From Bradyrhizobium jicamae (GTDB taxonomy: Bacteria; Pseudomonadota; Alphaproteobacteria; Rhizobiales; Xanthobacteraceae): DNA of 64,000 nucleotides. The stretch is from contig NZ_LLXZ01000004.1 of the NCBI RefSeq assembly GCF_001440395.1, positions 58,552 through 122,551 of the forward strand, read 5' to 3'. Each line of letters begins with the position of its first letter. Within the stretch, counting starts at the first letter, position 1. Position numbers and translations under genes: made by a program. The notes under the pieces are model-generated. The model ran no database searches and had not been told where the DNA came from. It saw only the letters and a list, made by a program, of their open reading frames with translations. This document shows positions 43,399 through 52,011 of the stretch, piece after piece.

Positions 43399-43510
43399 GT
43401 AGCCCGCATGAGCGGAGCGACATGCGGGGCCGCTGCTGCAGAAATCCCGGATATCGCGGAGTTTATCATCGGGCGCGCATTCGCGCGACCCGTTGGCTCA
43501 TCCGGGCTAC
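43399..43510. repeat. Palindromic repeat of a second family
   Basis: A 112-base element that starts GTAGCCCGCATGAGCGGAGC and ends CTCATCCGGGCTAC, so the outer arms pair GTAGCCC with GGGCTAC and ATGAGC with GCTCAT. GTAGCCCG/CGGGCTAC-bordered elements are frequent in Bradyrhizobium intergenic regions (general knowledge). It lies between convergent genes. Confidence 0.75.
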
Positions 43511-43526
43511 GGGATTGCGCCTGTGG

Positions 43527-44348
43527 CTACTTCCCCTTGAACTGCGGCTTGCGCTTCTCCATGAAAGCCGTTCTGCCCTCGCGAAAATCCTCACTGTCCA
43601 TGCAGGCCATGCCGATCGCCTTGATCGCCGCCATGTCGCGCTTGCTTTCGTCCTTCAGCATCTCGGCGATGGTGATCTTGGCGGCCTTGATGGCGAGCGG
43701 CGCGTTGCCGGAGATGGTGCGGGCGATTTCCATGGTGGCGTCCCACAATTCCGCATCCGGCAGCACGCGGTCGACCAGCCCGATCCGCAACGCTTCCGCC
43801 GCCTCGATCCGCATCCCCGTATACATGATCAGCCGCGCCCAGGACGGCCCGACCAGCGAGACCAGGTGGCGCAAGCCGTCATAGCCATAGGCGATGCCGA
43901 GCTTTGCGGCGGGAATGCCGAACCGGCTGTTATCGGAGGCGATGCGGATGTCGGTGAGCATCGCGACCTGCATGCCGCCGCCGAGGCAGAAGCCGCGGAT
44001 GCAGGCAATCGTCGGCTTCGGGTAGCTTGCGAGCAGCGCGCGCTGGGCCTCGCTCCGCTTCGAATATTCCTCCGACGCCGCCGCATTGTGGCGCGTCCTC
44101 TCGAACTGGCTGATATCGGCGCCGGAGACGAAGGCCTTGTCGCCGGCGCCTGTCAGGATCACGACGCGCACGTTGGTATCGTCGCGCAGCGCGGTCAGCG
44201 CGTGGCTCAGGCCCTCCCACATTTCCAGCGACATCGCGTTGCGCTTGTCGGGATTGTTGAAGGTGATGACGCCGACGCCATCGCTGACGCTGTGCAGGAT
44301 CTTGCCGTCGGCATGCGGGATTTCAGCAGGTTTTGGGGTATCGAGCAT
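43527..44348 (-). CDS. Enoyl-CoA hydratase/isomerase (crotonase) family protein
   Basis: Protein of 273 residues. The crotonase fold is clear: F-V-S-G-A-D-I-S-Q-F supplies the oxyanion hole, and G-F-C-L-G-G-G-M-Q-V-A-M aligns with the G-x-A-L-G-G-G-C-E-L segment. At the two positions where hydratases carry catalytic glutamates it has Q (G-G-G-M-Q) and A (F-G-I-P-A), so a standard hydration mechanism is unlikely. Another crotonase reaction (isomerase, decarboxylase, thioesterase) or a different substrate class is more probable. Convergent with the dehydrogenase at 42313. Confidence 0.88.
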   Translation of the reverse strand: MLDTPKPAEIPHADGKILHSVSDGVGVITFNNPDKRNAMSLEMWEGLSHALTALRDDTNVRVVILTGAGDKAFVSGADISQFERTRHNAAASEEYSKRSEAQRALLASYPKPTIACIRGFCLGGGMQVAMLTDIRIASDNSRFGIPAAKLGIAYGYDGLRHLVSLVGPSWARLIMYTGMRIEAAEALRIGLVDRVLPDAELWDATMEIARTISGNAPLAIKAAKITIAEMLKDESKRDMAAIKAIGMACMDSEDFREGRTAFMEKRKPQFKGK

Positions 44349-44742
44349 CGATTGCGGCTTTCATTCGAGAAGTCTGGTCCATTGTCGGACAAGCTTCGCA
44401 CAGCGGTCAATCGCCGCATTTGCACGCGTGATCAGCTCAGGGCACTGGGCACAAGGGTGAGGTCGTCGGGGCAGGGGCGGGCTCACGCGCATTTGCGCGC
44501 GGCGGGCAGCGGCGTGGCAGTAATGCAGTCGTGTTGATGCAGTCGTTGTTGCTGGTCGAACCGGCGGTGGTCGTCAGCTTTTCATTGCGGCTATCCGGAC
44601 TCCGCCATCCCCATCCCGATGGCGTCGCACGGGTCTCGTCCCGGTAGCTTTAAGATTCGGCCCAGCGCAGCAACAGGCTACCCGGCGATTTCTCGCGTCG
44701 ATTGATCGGGTCCGCGGTGCTGCGATCGAGGCGCGACAGTGC
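44349..44742. other. Intergenic region without recognisable features
   Basis: A 394-base stretch between the crotonase and XRE genes, both on the minus strand. I see no ribosome-site-supported gene, RNA gene, repeat or clear terminator. The composition is similar to the coding surroundings. Open frames exist in several phases, as expected at this GC content. Confidence 0.5.
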
Positions 44743-45138
44743 CTAGCCCTCGTTGGCGGCGATCGATTCCATCAGGGACACCAGCTGACGCTGCACAGTC
44801 TGGTCCTTGATCTTGCTGTAGGCGCGCAGCAGCCTGAGGCTGAAGGCGCTGTCCAGGAAGAGCAGGCTCTCGACTTCACGCGCCTTGCCGTCGCCGTCGT
44901 AGAAGAACGTCACCGGCACATCGAGCGCGGTAGCGATTTGCTGAAGACGAGCTGCGCCGACACGGTTGACGCCCTTCTCGTACTTCTGAACCTGCTGGAA
45001 GCTGACGCCGAGCTTGTCGCCAAGCTCCGCTTGCGAGATTTTCTGTTCCACACGCCGCAGGCGAATCCGCTTGCCCAACTCGATATCGGGTTTGCCGGCG
45101 CTGCGCTGCTTCATCTTTTTCGCTGCTGATCTGTTCAT
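44743..45138 (-). CDS. XRE-family helix-turn-helix regulator
   Basis: Regulator of 131 residues. The HTH at residues about 28-75 reads I-S-Q-A-E-L-G-D-K-L-G-V-S-F-Q-Q-V-Q-K-Y-E-K-G, followed by R-V-G-A-A-R-L-Q-Q-I-A. This is the rhizobial single-domain XRE group that includes PraR-type repressors. A C-terminal helical tail of about 50 residues follows. Start ATG at 45138; a TTG at 45159 is possible in frame. It has no neighbour on which its target could be guessed; the long upstream gap may hold its own operator. Confidence 0.87.
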   Translation of the reverse strand: MNRSAAKKMKQRSAGKPDIELGKRIRLRRVEQKISQAELGDKLGVSFQQVQKYEKGVNRVGAARLQQIATALDVPVTFFYDGDGKAREVESLLFLDSAFSLRLLRAYSKIKDQTVQRQLVSLMESIAANEG

Positions 45139-46051
45139 TCTGGTTTTACCGTCCTTCAATCGGGAAACCCTGGCAAAAGTAGGTCAGGGGTTCATCCATT
45201 TGCACCGCGTTAAAGTCAGTCCGGACCGTGAGTTAGAATCGGGAACCACGGAATTCCTGAGATATTGCGGGATGCTAGCCAAACGCGTGCGTGCATCGGA
45301 AGCATCCTGATACCGGCGCCTCTAACCACCTAAGGCTGTCGGCGCCCCGGGGTGTATTGGCAAAACCCCGCTCACTACATTTGACAAAATATTCGACAAA
45401 CCACAACCACCGCGAGTTCAAAGGACACAGATTTTGGCCAGCATACCTACTGTGTCGCGCTCAACCACCGGTATTTTACGGGCTTTGCGGGCCATTCGTG
45501 CAAGTCGTTCGCAGTTCATCGGCGTTTGTTGCCAAACATTTCTGCGAACGGTGATGCCTGATGAAATGCAGTAGAGTTCAGCTCCGGCTTCCGGGTCGAG
45601 TGTATCGGGAATTTACGGCAACCTGCGAGCTCGTAGACTATCGGAATCCTGCAAATGGGTATGGGAGGGTGTAGTCCGAGCGGGGAATGTCTTGCATGCT
45701 TTGACGAACCAGGCCGCCCCCAACATCGTGCAACATTTGTGGCGTGTCAGTTGCGTGCACGAGGCCGGCGGCGCATTCGACGTCGCTCGGCAACGCAGAT
45801 GCGGCGAAGCCGTGGCGAACGCTTGCGGCTATTGGCGGCAGGGGCATCGATTCTGCGCGAGCCTCCGGCGTGGGGTTGCCCAACATGATTGCAACCATAG
45901 CATGGCCGTCTGCGACCTGCTGGCGCCGGCTACGACTTAAATTGGCTTCCACAGCCGCGCCGTTTTGCATACGCTTCGCGCCTATGGCCGCATCGTCGGC
46001 CAGGCCCAAAGTCCCGCTTACAAGGGACGGGCATGACAGGGGAGGAACGCC
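45139..46051. other. Long intergenic region upstream of the TRAP operon
   Basis: About 900 bases without a convincing gene. The part from roughly 45370 to 45560 is distinctly poorer in GC than the rest of the window (for example TTTGACAAAATATTCGACAA). Open frames at 45638-46009 (minus, 123 codons) and 45744-46055 (plus) have no recognisable family pattern or good ribosome site. A 46-codon frame at 45434-45574 is listed separately. The region may be a remnant of transferred DNA or hold TRAP-operon control elements; neither can be shown from sequence. Confidence 0.5.
45434..45574 (+). CDS. Possible small ORF (46 codons), unrecognised
   Basis: A TTG-started frame preceded by AAGGA at 45421-45425 and ended by TAG at 45572. 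The peptide would be basic, with an I-L-R-A-L-R-A-I-R-A-S-R helix-like stretch and a C-terminal half containing two adjacent cysteines. It lies in the GC-poor part of an otherwise empty region. There is no family match that I know, and the frame may be accidental. Confidence 0.2.
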   Translation: MASIPTVSRSTTGILRALRAIRASRSQFIGVCCQTFLRTVMPDEMQ

Positions 46052-47050
46052 ATGAAGCGAAGAACCGTACTTGCTGGCCTTGGTGCGACGGCGGCTGCCG
46101 GCGCGTTGGGCCTTCCATCGATCCTAAAGGCGCAGACGCCGATCTCGCTCAACGGCGCTGTCCAGTTCAACGACGATCATGCCTTCAACCGGGCGCTGCT
46201 CCGCTTCGAAGAGCTGGTGAAGAAATATTACGGCAAGCCGATCAACTTTACGCTGCACCGCAACTCTTCGCTTGGCCTCGAAAAGCAGTACTTCGAGTAC
46301 ATGTCGCAGGGCAAGGCGGTCGATTACGGCATCGTTTCGCCGGCCCACATGTCGACCTTCGCCAAGGCAGCGCCGTTCATCGACGCGCCCTTCGTGTTCA
46401 AGGGCATCGAGCACATGAACAAGGTGGTCGAGGCCAACATTCTGGCGCCGATCGCCGATGAAGTCGCGGCCAAGGCCGAGGTGGTTCTGGTCGGCTATGC
46501 CGGTGGCGGCGTGCGCAACATCTTCGCCAACAAGCCGCTCAAGAATCTCGCCGATCTCAAGGGTCTCAAGGTGCGCGTGCAGGGCGCGCCGATCTGGTCC
46601 AAGACCTTTGCCGCCGTCGGCATGAGCCCGACGGTAATCGCATACAACGAAGTCTACAACGCCATCCAGAACGGCGTGATTGCCGCCGGCGAGAACGAGG
46701 CGGCCGGCGTCGAGGCGATGAAGTTCTATGAAGTCGCGCCCCATCTCAACCTGACACAGCACGCGGTGTCGATCCGGCCGATCTGCTTCTCGGTCAAGAC
46801 GCTGAAGACGCTGCCGAAGGACCTGCAGGACGCGATCATGAAGGCCGGCAAGGAGGCCGGCGACTATGGCCGCCAGCTCGAGTCGAGCGAGGAAGTCGTC
46901 AAGCTCGATACGCTGGAGAAGGCAGGCAAGCTCAAGCGCGTTCCCTTCGAGGAGCGCGATGCGATGAAGAAGCTCGCCGATCCCGTGATGGCCGCCTACG
47001 CCAAGGAAATCGGCGCCGAGGGCATCTTCGAGAAGATCAGCGTCGCCTGA
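46052..47050 (+). CDS. dctP: TRAP transporter substrate-binding protein (DctP family)
   Basis: Periplasmic protein of 332 residues. The N-terminus M-K-R-R-T-V-L-A-G-L-G-A-T-A-A-A carries a twin-arginine-type signal. The body has the DctP features V-R-V-Q-G-A-P-I-W (arginine that clamps the substrate carboxylate), Y-N-E-V-Y-N-A-I-Q-N-G-V-I and A-A-G-E-N-E. It binds a carboxylic acid; which one is open. GGGGAGGAACGCC precedes the ATG. It is first in the dctPQM operon and separated from dctQ by a strong hairpin. Confidence 0.9.
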   Translation: MKRRTVLAGLGATAAAGALGLPSILKAQTPISLNGAVQFNDDHAFNRALLRFEELVKKYYGKPINFTLHRNSSLGLEKQYFEYMSQGKAVDYGIVSPAHMSTFAKAAPFIDAPFVFKGIEHMNKVVEANILAPIADEVAAKAEVVLVGYAGGGVRNIFANKPLKNLADLKGLKVRVQGAPIWSKTFAAVGMSPTVIAYNEVYNAIQNGVIAAGENEAAGVEAMKFYEVAPHLNLTQHAVSIRPICFSVKTLKTLPKDLQDAIMKAGKEAGDYGRQLESSEEVVKLDTLEKAGKLKRVPFEERDAMKKLADPVMAAYAKEIGAEGIFEKISVA

Positions 47051-47078
47051 GAATTGTCGCTACCCGCGCGGCAGGAAG

Positions 47079-47106
47079 TCGGGGCAAGCCGGACGGCTTG
47101 CCCCGA
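47079..47106 (+). terminator. Intercistronic hairpin between dctP and dctQ
   Basis: TCGGGGCAAGCC (47079-47090) and GGCTTGCCCCGA (47095-47106) form a perfect 12-base-pair stem with a 4-base loop in the 84-base gap. There is no T run. Hairpins in this position usually stabilise or partly end the upstream message, raising binding-protein output over the membrane subunits (known for ABC/TRAP operons; inferred here). Confidence 0.65.
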
Positions 47107-47134
47107 TCCATGATCGTGATTCCTCGGAGCCTTC

Positions 47135-47650
47135 ATGACTGAAATATCGACGTCGACCACTCCGTCGCTGTGGCGCCGAGCGACGGCGGCCTATGCCAAG
47201 CTGCTGGAGTTTTTGCTCGCCGCCTGTGTCGGCATCCTGGTCATTCCGGTCACGCTGCAAATCATCTCGCGCTACACGGCGCTCATTCCCTCCTACATCT
47301 GGACCGAGGAAATGGCGCGCTTCCTGTTCGTGTGGACGATCATGATCGGCGCCATGGTCGGGGTCCGCGAAGCCCAGCATTTCGAGGTCGATATCTGGCC
47401 CAATCTGTCGCGCCGAAGCGAAGCTGCGGTGCGGATCGCCGCGCGGCTCGGCGTATTGGCGATGGCGGTGGTGTTCGTATGGGCCGGGCTCGAGTTCACG
47501 CGGTTCGCATGGAACCGGACCTCCGAACTGGCCGATCTGCCGCTCTGGCTGATCCATGTCGCCTGGCCCGTGGCCGGCGTGACGTGGATCGTGTTTGCGG
47601 GTGAACAGATCATCGATGAAACGCGGATTCTGCTTGGGGCGAAGCAATGA
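47135..47650 (+). CDS. dctQ: TRAP transporter small permease (DctQ)
   Basis: Inner-membrane protein of 171 residues with four predicted helices. It has the DctQ landmarks Y-I-W-T-E-E-M-A-R-F-L-F-V-W after helix 2 and E-A-Q-H-F-E-V-D before helix 3. It scaffolds the large subunit DctM, whose ATG overlaps its stop codon by four bases. The first gene, dctP, lies 84 bases upstream beyond a hairpin. Confidence 0.88.
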   Translation: MTEISTSTTPSLWRRATAAYAKLLEFLLAACVGILVIPVTLQIISRYTALIPSYIWTEEMARFLFVWTIMIGAMVGVREAQHFEVDIWPNLSRRSEAAVRIAARLGVLAMAVVFVWAGLEFTRFAWNRTSELADLPLWLIHVAWPVAGVTWIVFAGEQIIDETRILLGAKQ

Positions 47651-48966
47651 GCGGCAATGTTCTATCTGCCGGACAGGCCGCACTGGTCCTGTTCGGGACC
47701 TTTGTCGGCCTGCTCATCATCCGCGTGCCGGTCGCCTTTGCGCTCGGCCTGGCTTGCGTGCCGATCCTCCTGATCGAGCCGAGGCTGTCGATCATGACGC
47801 TCGCGCAGGAGACCTTCAACGCCTACAACTCGTTCATCCTGCTGGCGGTGCCGTTCTTCCTTCTCACCGCCAACTTGATGGGCATCGGTGGCATCACCGA
47901 TCGACTGGTCGCGTTGTCGCGCTCGATGGTCGGGCATTGGCCGGGGTCGCTGGCGCAGATCAATGTGGTGCTGTCGGTGTTCTTTGCCGGCATCTCCGGC
48001 TCCTCCACGGCGGACGCGGCGAGCCAGTCCAAGATCTTCATCGATGCGCAGACCAAGGAGGGCTACGACCTATCCTTTTCGATCGCCATCACCGCGGTCT
48101 CCGCCGTGCTCGCGGTCATCATCCCGCCCTCGATCCTGATGATCGTGTGGGGCGGGCTGATCTCGACCTCGATCGCGGCGATGTATCTGGCCGGCATCGT
48201 GCCGGGATTGCTGATTGCCGGCGCACAGATGGCGACGGTGCATGTCTATGCCGTGCGCCGCGGCTACCCGACCTACCCGAAATCCACCTGGACCGACATC
48301 GGCTACGCCATCTGGCGATCGATACCGGCATTGATGACGCCGTTCATCATCGTCGGCGGCATCCTGCTCGGCTGGTTTACCGCGACCGAATCCGCCTGCG
48401 TCGCGGTGCTCTATTCCGTGGTGCTATCGGCGTTCTTCTATCGAGAAACCGGCGTGCGCGAACTCTACAAGGCCCTGCTCGACACCGGACGGCTGGCGGG
48501 CGTCGCGCTGTTCTGCGTCGGCACCGCAAGCGCCTTCGGCTGGTTGTTGGCCTATTACAAGATTCCGCAGGAACTCCTGGCCAACGTCTCGACCTGGGGC
48601 ATGGGCACGATCGCAGCCGGTTTCTTCATCTCGTTCTGCTTCCTGGTCGTCGGCTGTTTCCTCGACGCCATTCCGGCGATCGTGATCGTCGGCACCGTGC
48701 TGGAACCGCTGGCCAGATCCGTTGACCTGCACCCCGTCCAGTTTGCGATCATCTCGATCGTCTCGCTGGCGTTCGGCCTGGTGACGCCGCCCTATGGCCT
48801 GTGTCTGATGATTGCCTGTTCGATTGCAGGCGTGCGGCTGCGCTATGCGCTGAAAGACACGGTGATCATGCTGATACCGATGCTGCTGGTGCTGGCCGCC
48901 GTCATCATCTGGCCCAGCGTCTCGCTGTTCCTGCCGCGCCTGATCGTGCCGGAGATGCTCAAATAG
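47647..48966 (+). CDS. dctM: TRAP transporter large permease (DctM)
   Basis: Inner-membrane protein of 439 residues with about 12 helices. The DctM signatures are visible: G-I-S-G-S-S-T-A-D-A-A-S, I-I-P-P-S-I-L-M-I-V-W-G and V-T-P-P-Y-G-L-C. It carries out sodium- or proton-driven uptake of the acid captured by DctP. The ATG at 47647 overlaps the dctQ stop. It converges on the sensor kinase gene, 84 bases away, with no obvious terminator. Confidence 0.92.
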   Translation: MSGNVLSAGQAALVLFGTFVGLLIIRVPVAFALGLACVPILLIEPRLSIMTLAQETFNAYNSFILLAVPFFLLTANLMGIGGITDRLVALSRSMVGHWPGSLAQINVVLSVFFAGISGSSTADAASQSKIFIDAQTKEGYDLSFSIAITAVSAVLAVIIPPSILMIVWGGLISTSIAAMYLAGIVPGLLIAGAQMATVHVYAVRRGYPTYPKSTWTDIGYAIWRSIPALMTPFIIVGGILLGWFTATESACVAVLYSVVLSAFFYRETGVRELYKALLDTGRLAGVALFCVGTASAFGWLLAYYKIPQELLANVSTWGMGTIAAGFFISFCFLVVGCFLDAIPAIVIVGTVLEPLARSVDLHPVQFAIISIVSLAFGLVTPPYGLCLMIACSIAGVRLRYALKDTVIMLIPMLLVLAAVIIWPSVSLFLPRLIVPEMLK

Positions 48967-49050
48967 CGTTTTCAAACGAAGCATGCCCTCGGACTTGATC
49001 CGTGGGTGGATTCTGGTTCGCGTGAAGAAAACGCGTCAAAACAAAGAAGT

Positions 49051-50619
49051 CTATTCGTCCCGGTTGAGCGCGCAGCTTATCGTGTAGATGACGCCGCGCG
49101 GCAGGAAGTCGACGGTGGCTTCGCCGCCGAGCTGGTCGCGTGCGCTGCGCTCGACCAGCCGCGAGCCGAAACCGCGCTGCACCGGTGCCGTGACCGGCGG
49201 GCCACCTGCCTCGGTCCAGATCAGCCGCAACTTGCGCCCGTCAGCTTCTTCGAGGATTTCCCAATCCACCGCGACGGTCCCGGTGTCGTTCGAGAGCGCG
49301 CCGTATTTGGCGGCATTGGTTCCGATCTCGTGCAGGATCATCGACAGCACCACGGCGAGCCGCGGCGACAGCGGGACCTGCGGTCCGAACATCCGCACCC
49401 GTTCCGGATTATTCAGCAGATAGGGTTGCAGCACCCGCGCGATCACTTCCCGCAACTCCGCGCCCTGCCACTTCTCCTCGCTCAGGAGATTGTGCGCCTC
49501 CGCCAGCGCGCCGAGCCTGCCTTCGAATTTCTCGCGCTCGGTGCGGCTCGCGCTGCGGAAGGTCTGGGTGGCGATCGACTGCAGGACCGCGAGCGTATTC
49601 TTGACGCGGTGGTTGAGTTCCTCGATCAGGAGATTGTGCAGCATCTCGCCGCGGGCGATCTGGGTTGCCATCCGCACCGCAAAGGCGAGGCCGACCATCA
49701 AAAGGAGCGCGCCCATCACGCTGGTGAGCGCAAGATTGCGCCATAGCGGCGCGACGAGCGAGCTTTCGGCGACGCCGGCGGCCACCGTCCAGCCGGTGAG
49801 CGAGGAGCGGGCAAAGCTCGTGATCAGCGGCACGCCCTCGAGCGAGACCGTCGGCACCGTGGCTTCCGGATTGTTGGACATTTCCGCATAGAGCGAGGGC
49901 GACGCACGCTTGCCGACGGTCTCCTGCAGGTTGGGCACGCGCGCGAAATTGGTGCCTTCGGCGTCGAAGATCGAGATCGTCCAGTCCGTGCTCGGCTGCT
50001 GCTGCTCGATCATCGCCTGGAATATCTCGATCGGCGGACTGAAGGAGATGTCGTAAAGCACCTCGTTGTCCCGCATGACGGGCACCTCGACCGTCACGAT
50101 CAGCCGTCGCTTGACCGACCCGTAGAACAGGTTGGAATAAATCGGCCGCTTCTCCGTGAAGACCCTCTCGACCATCGGCAGGTTGTTGCGAAGCGGCAGG
50201 TTTGCCGTATCAAGCGTTAGGGAGGAGAACACTTGGCGGCCTTCGCGATTGGCCACCAGCACGACGCCGCCTTCGCCATACTGGTCGAGGAAGCCCTGGC
50301 AGATGCGGCGGAAGCCCTCGAAATCCCCGTCGCGCAGCGCATTCGTCAGCGACAGCACCTGGAGCGCGCCGGTGATCCGCTGCACCTCCGCATCAAGCAC
50401 GAGGCGAATGCTGCGGCTCGTTTCAAGCACGCGTTGCGTGGCGATCTGGCGGTCCTGCTTGTAATGGTTGAAAACGATGCCGGCCGCGAAAAGGATCAGC
50501 GGCAGCGTGGTCCCCGCAACCAGGAGGGCGAGACGCACTGGCAGTGATGATTTCGGCAACGCAAGCCCCGGATCGGCCCCCAGCGAGGCAGCATAGGAGA
50601 AGCCGCCGAATTTCGCCAA
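49051..50619 (-). CDS. Membrane sensor histidine kinase, HWE/HRXXN family
   Basis: Protein of 522 residues. A helix at about 27-50, a periplasmic sensor region of about 230 residues (dCACHE-like) and a second helix at about 280-310 are followed by the kinase core. The phospho-acceptor segment is L-N-H-R-V-K-N-T-L-A-V, an H-R-x-x-N motif. The N-box reads I-L-H-E-I-G-T-N-A-A-K-Y-G-A-L-S, and W-T-E-A-G-G carries the W-x-E of the HWE family. No response regulator is adjacent. In alphaproteobacteria HRXXN kinases often phosphorylate PhyR, the activator of the EcfG stress response (known), so this may be a stress sensor. Confidence 0.9.
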   Translation of the reverse strand: MAKFGGFSYAASLGADPGLALPKSSLPVRLALLVAGTTLPLILFAAGIVFNHYKQDRQIATQRVLETSRSIRLVLDAEVQRITGALQVLSLTNALRDGDFEGFRRICQGFLDQYGEGGVVLVANREGRQVFSSLTLDTANLPLRNNLPMVERVFTEKRPIYSNLFYGSVKRRLIVTVEVPVMRDNEVLYDISFSPPIEIFQAMIEQQQPSTDWTISIFDAEGTNFARVPNLQETVGKRASPSLYAEMSNNPEATVPTVSLEGVPLITSFARSSLTGWTVAAGVAESSLVAPLWRNLALTSVMGALLLMVGLAFAVRMATQIARGEMLHNLLIEELNHRVKNTLAVLQSIATQTFRSASRTEREKFEGRLGALAEAHNLLSEEKWQGAELREVIARVLQPYLLNNPERVRMFGPQVPLSPRLAVVLSMILHEIGTNAAKYGALSNDTGTVAVDWEILEEADGRKLRLIWTEAGGPPVTAPVQRGFGSRLVERSARDQLGGEATVDFLPRGVIYTISCALNRDE

Positions 50620-50719
50620 GGATATTAGAGGGATGTTGGGGGGTATAAATCAGGCCGCGGCAAAGCGCCGGGTTCCGGTGAGCGCCTGCCATCACGCTCC
50701 GAAGCCCGGGCTTCTGATC

Positions 50720-51994
50720 TCAGAGATTGCTGTCGGTGATGGCGGCGTACACCATGGTGCGCAGCTCGCGCCGCAGCGGGTAGGCGCTCGACGGCAGCAC
50801 CTGCGTCATGAAGATCATGATCAGCTCTTCCGCCGGATCGATGAAGAACGATGTCGTTGCCGCACCGCCCCAGTTGTATTCGCCGGGGCTGCCGGCGATC
50901 AGCGTCTGCGCCGGGTTCATGGTGACGGCGAAGCCGAGCCCGAAGCCGATGCCGTTATAGCTCGCCTCGGAGAACAACGAGCGCGACATGCCGGGCAGAT
51001 CGAGGCCGCCGGGCAGGTGGTTCGACGTCATCAGTTTCAAGGTCTTCGGACCCAGCAGGCGGACGCCGCCGAGCTCGCCGCCATTGAGCAACGCCCGGCA
51101 GAAGGTGAGATAGTCGGCCACCGTCGAGCACAGGCCGCCGCCGCCGGAGATGAAGGAGGGGGGCTCGAGGAACGAACTCGTCGTCGGATCGTCCTGCAGC
51201 GTCAGCGTCCCCTTGCGATCGGCGGCGAGCGGGTTGAAGCCTCCGTCAGGGTCGGCCGAATAGCAGGCGGCGAAGCGGTGCGCCTTGTCCTTGGGCACGA
51301 AGAAATCAGTGTCGTTCATGCCGAGCGGATCGAGGATGCGCTCCTTCAGGAACTGCTCGAACGGCTTGCCGCTGATCACGCCGATGAGATAGCCGAGCAC
51401 GTCGGTGGCGACGGAGTAGTTCCAGGCTTCGCCCGGTGAAAATTCCAGCGGGATTTTTGCGAGGTCGTCGACCATGCCCTGCAGCGTACCGGCCTTGATG
51501 ACCTCGCCGATCTTGTTCTCGCGATAGGCCGCATCGACATTGCCGCGCTGCTGGAAGCCGTAGGTCAGGCCCGAGGTGTGGCGCAGCAGGTCCACGATCA
51601 GCATCGGCCGCGACGGCGGCCGCGTCAGGAAGGCCGGGTGGGTGCCGGCCACGAACACGCCGAGGTTCTTCCACTGCGGGATATATTTGTGCACGGGCTC
51701 ATCGATAGCGACGCGGCCTTCCTCCACCAGCATCATGAAGGCGACGGACGTGAGCGGCTTGGTCATCGAATAGATGCGGAAGATAGTGTCGTCCTTGACC
51801 GGAACCTTGCGCTCGACGTCGGCAAAGCCCTGCGAGGTCGAATGCACGACCTTGTCGCGGCGATAGATCAGGAGCTGCGTTCCCGGAAAGCGGCCGGCAT
51901 CGATATAGCGCTGCTTCAGGTGGTCCTCGAGGCGATCGAGCGCCGCCTTGGACATTCCGGCTTGCTCGGGCGAGGCGGGGGTAGGAGCTAACAT
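50720..51994 (-). CDS. Serine hydrolase, beta-lactamase class C / esterase family
   Basis: Protein of 424 residues. The S-x-x-K catalytic motif is S-M-T-K-P-L, and W-N-Y-S-V supplies the tyrosine. The usual K-T-G-like third motif is represented by W-G-G-A-A-T. These features fit class C-related esterases (EstB/LpqH-like carboxylesterases), not resistance enzymes. The ATG at 51994, after GGAG, is preferred. The frame continues to 52093, but this would translate through the repeat at 52012-52069. No signal peptide is seen. Confidence 0.87.
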   Translation of the reverse strand: MLAPTPASPEQAGMSKAALDRLEDHLKQRYIDAGRFPGTQLLIYRRDKVVHSTSQGFADVERKVPVKDDTIFRIYSMTKPLTSVAFMMLVEEGRVAIDEPVHKYIPQWKNLGVFVAGTHPAFLTRPPSRPMLIVDLLRHTSGLTYGFQQRGNVDAAYRENKIGEVIKAGTLQGMVDDLAKIPLEFSPGEAWNYSVATDVLGYLIGVISGKPFEQFLKERILDPLGMNDTDFFVPKDKAHRFAACYSADPDGGFNPLAADRKGTLTLQDDPTTSSFLEPPSFISGGGGLCSTVADYLTFCRALLNGGELGGVRLLGPKTLKLMTSNHLPGGLDLPGMSRSLFSEASYNGIGFGLGFAVTMNPAQTLIAGSPGEYNWGGAATTSFFIDPAEELIMIFMTQVLPSSAYPLRRELRTMVYAAITDSNL

Positions 51995-52011
51995 CGGCCT
52001 AATCTCCGGCT

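Noticed and set aside
45740..45755. TGGCGT-N5-TTGCG as a sigma-54 promoter for the TRAP operon
   Set aside because: GG and GC with ten bases between them are present, but TGGCGT differs from TGGCAC in two bases, it is about 300 bases from dctP, and no activator site is visible. Chance is sufficient.
45638..46055. Opposite open frames of 123 (minus) and 103 (plus) codons upstream of the TRAP operon
   Set aside because: Neither has a recognisable domain, signal peptide or ribosome site, and the two overlap each other almost completely. Kept only as a remark in the intergenic entry.
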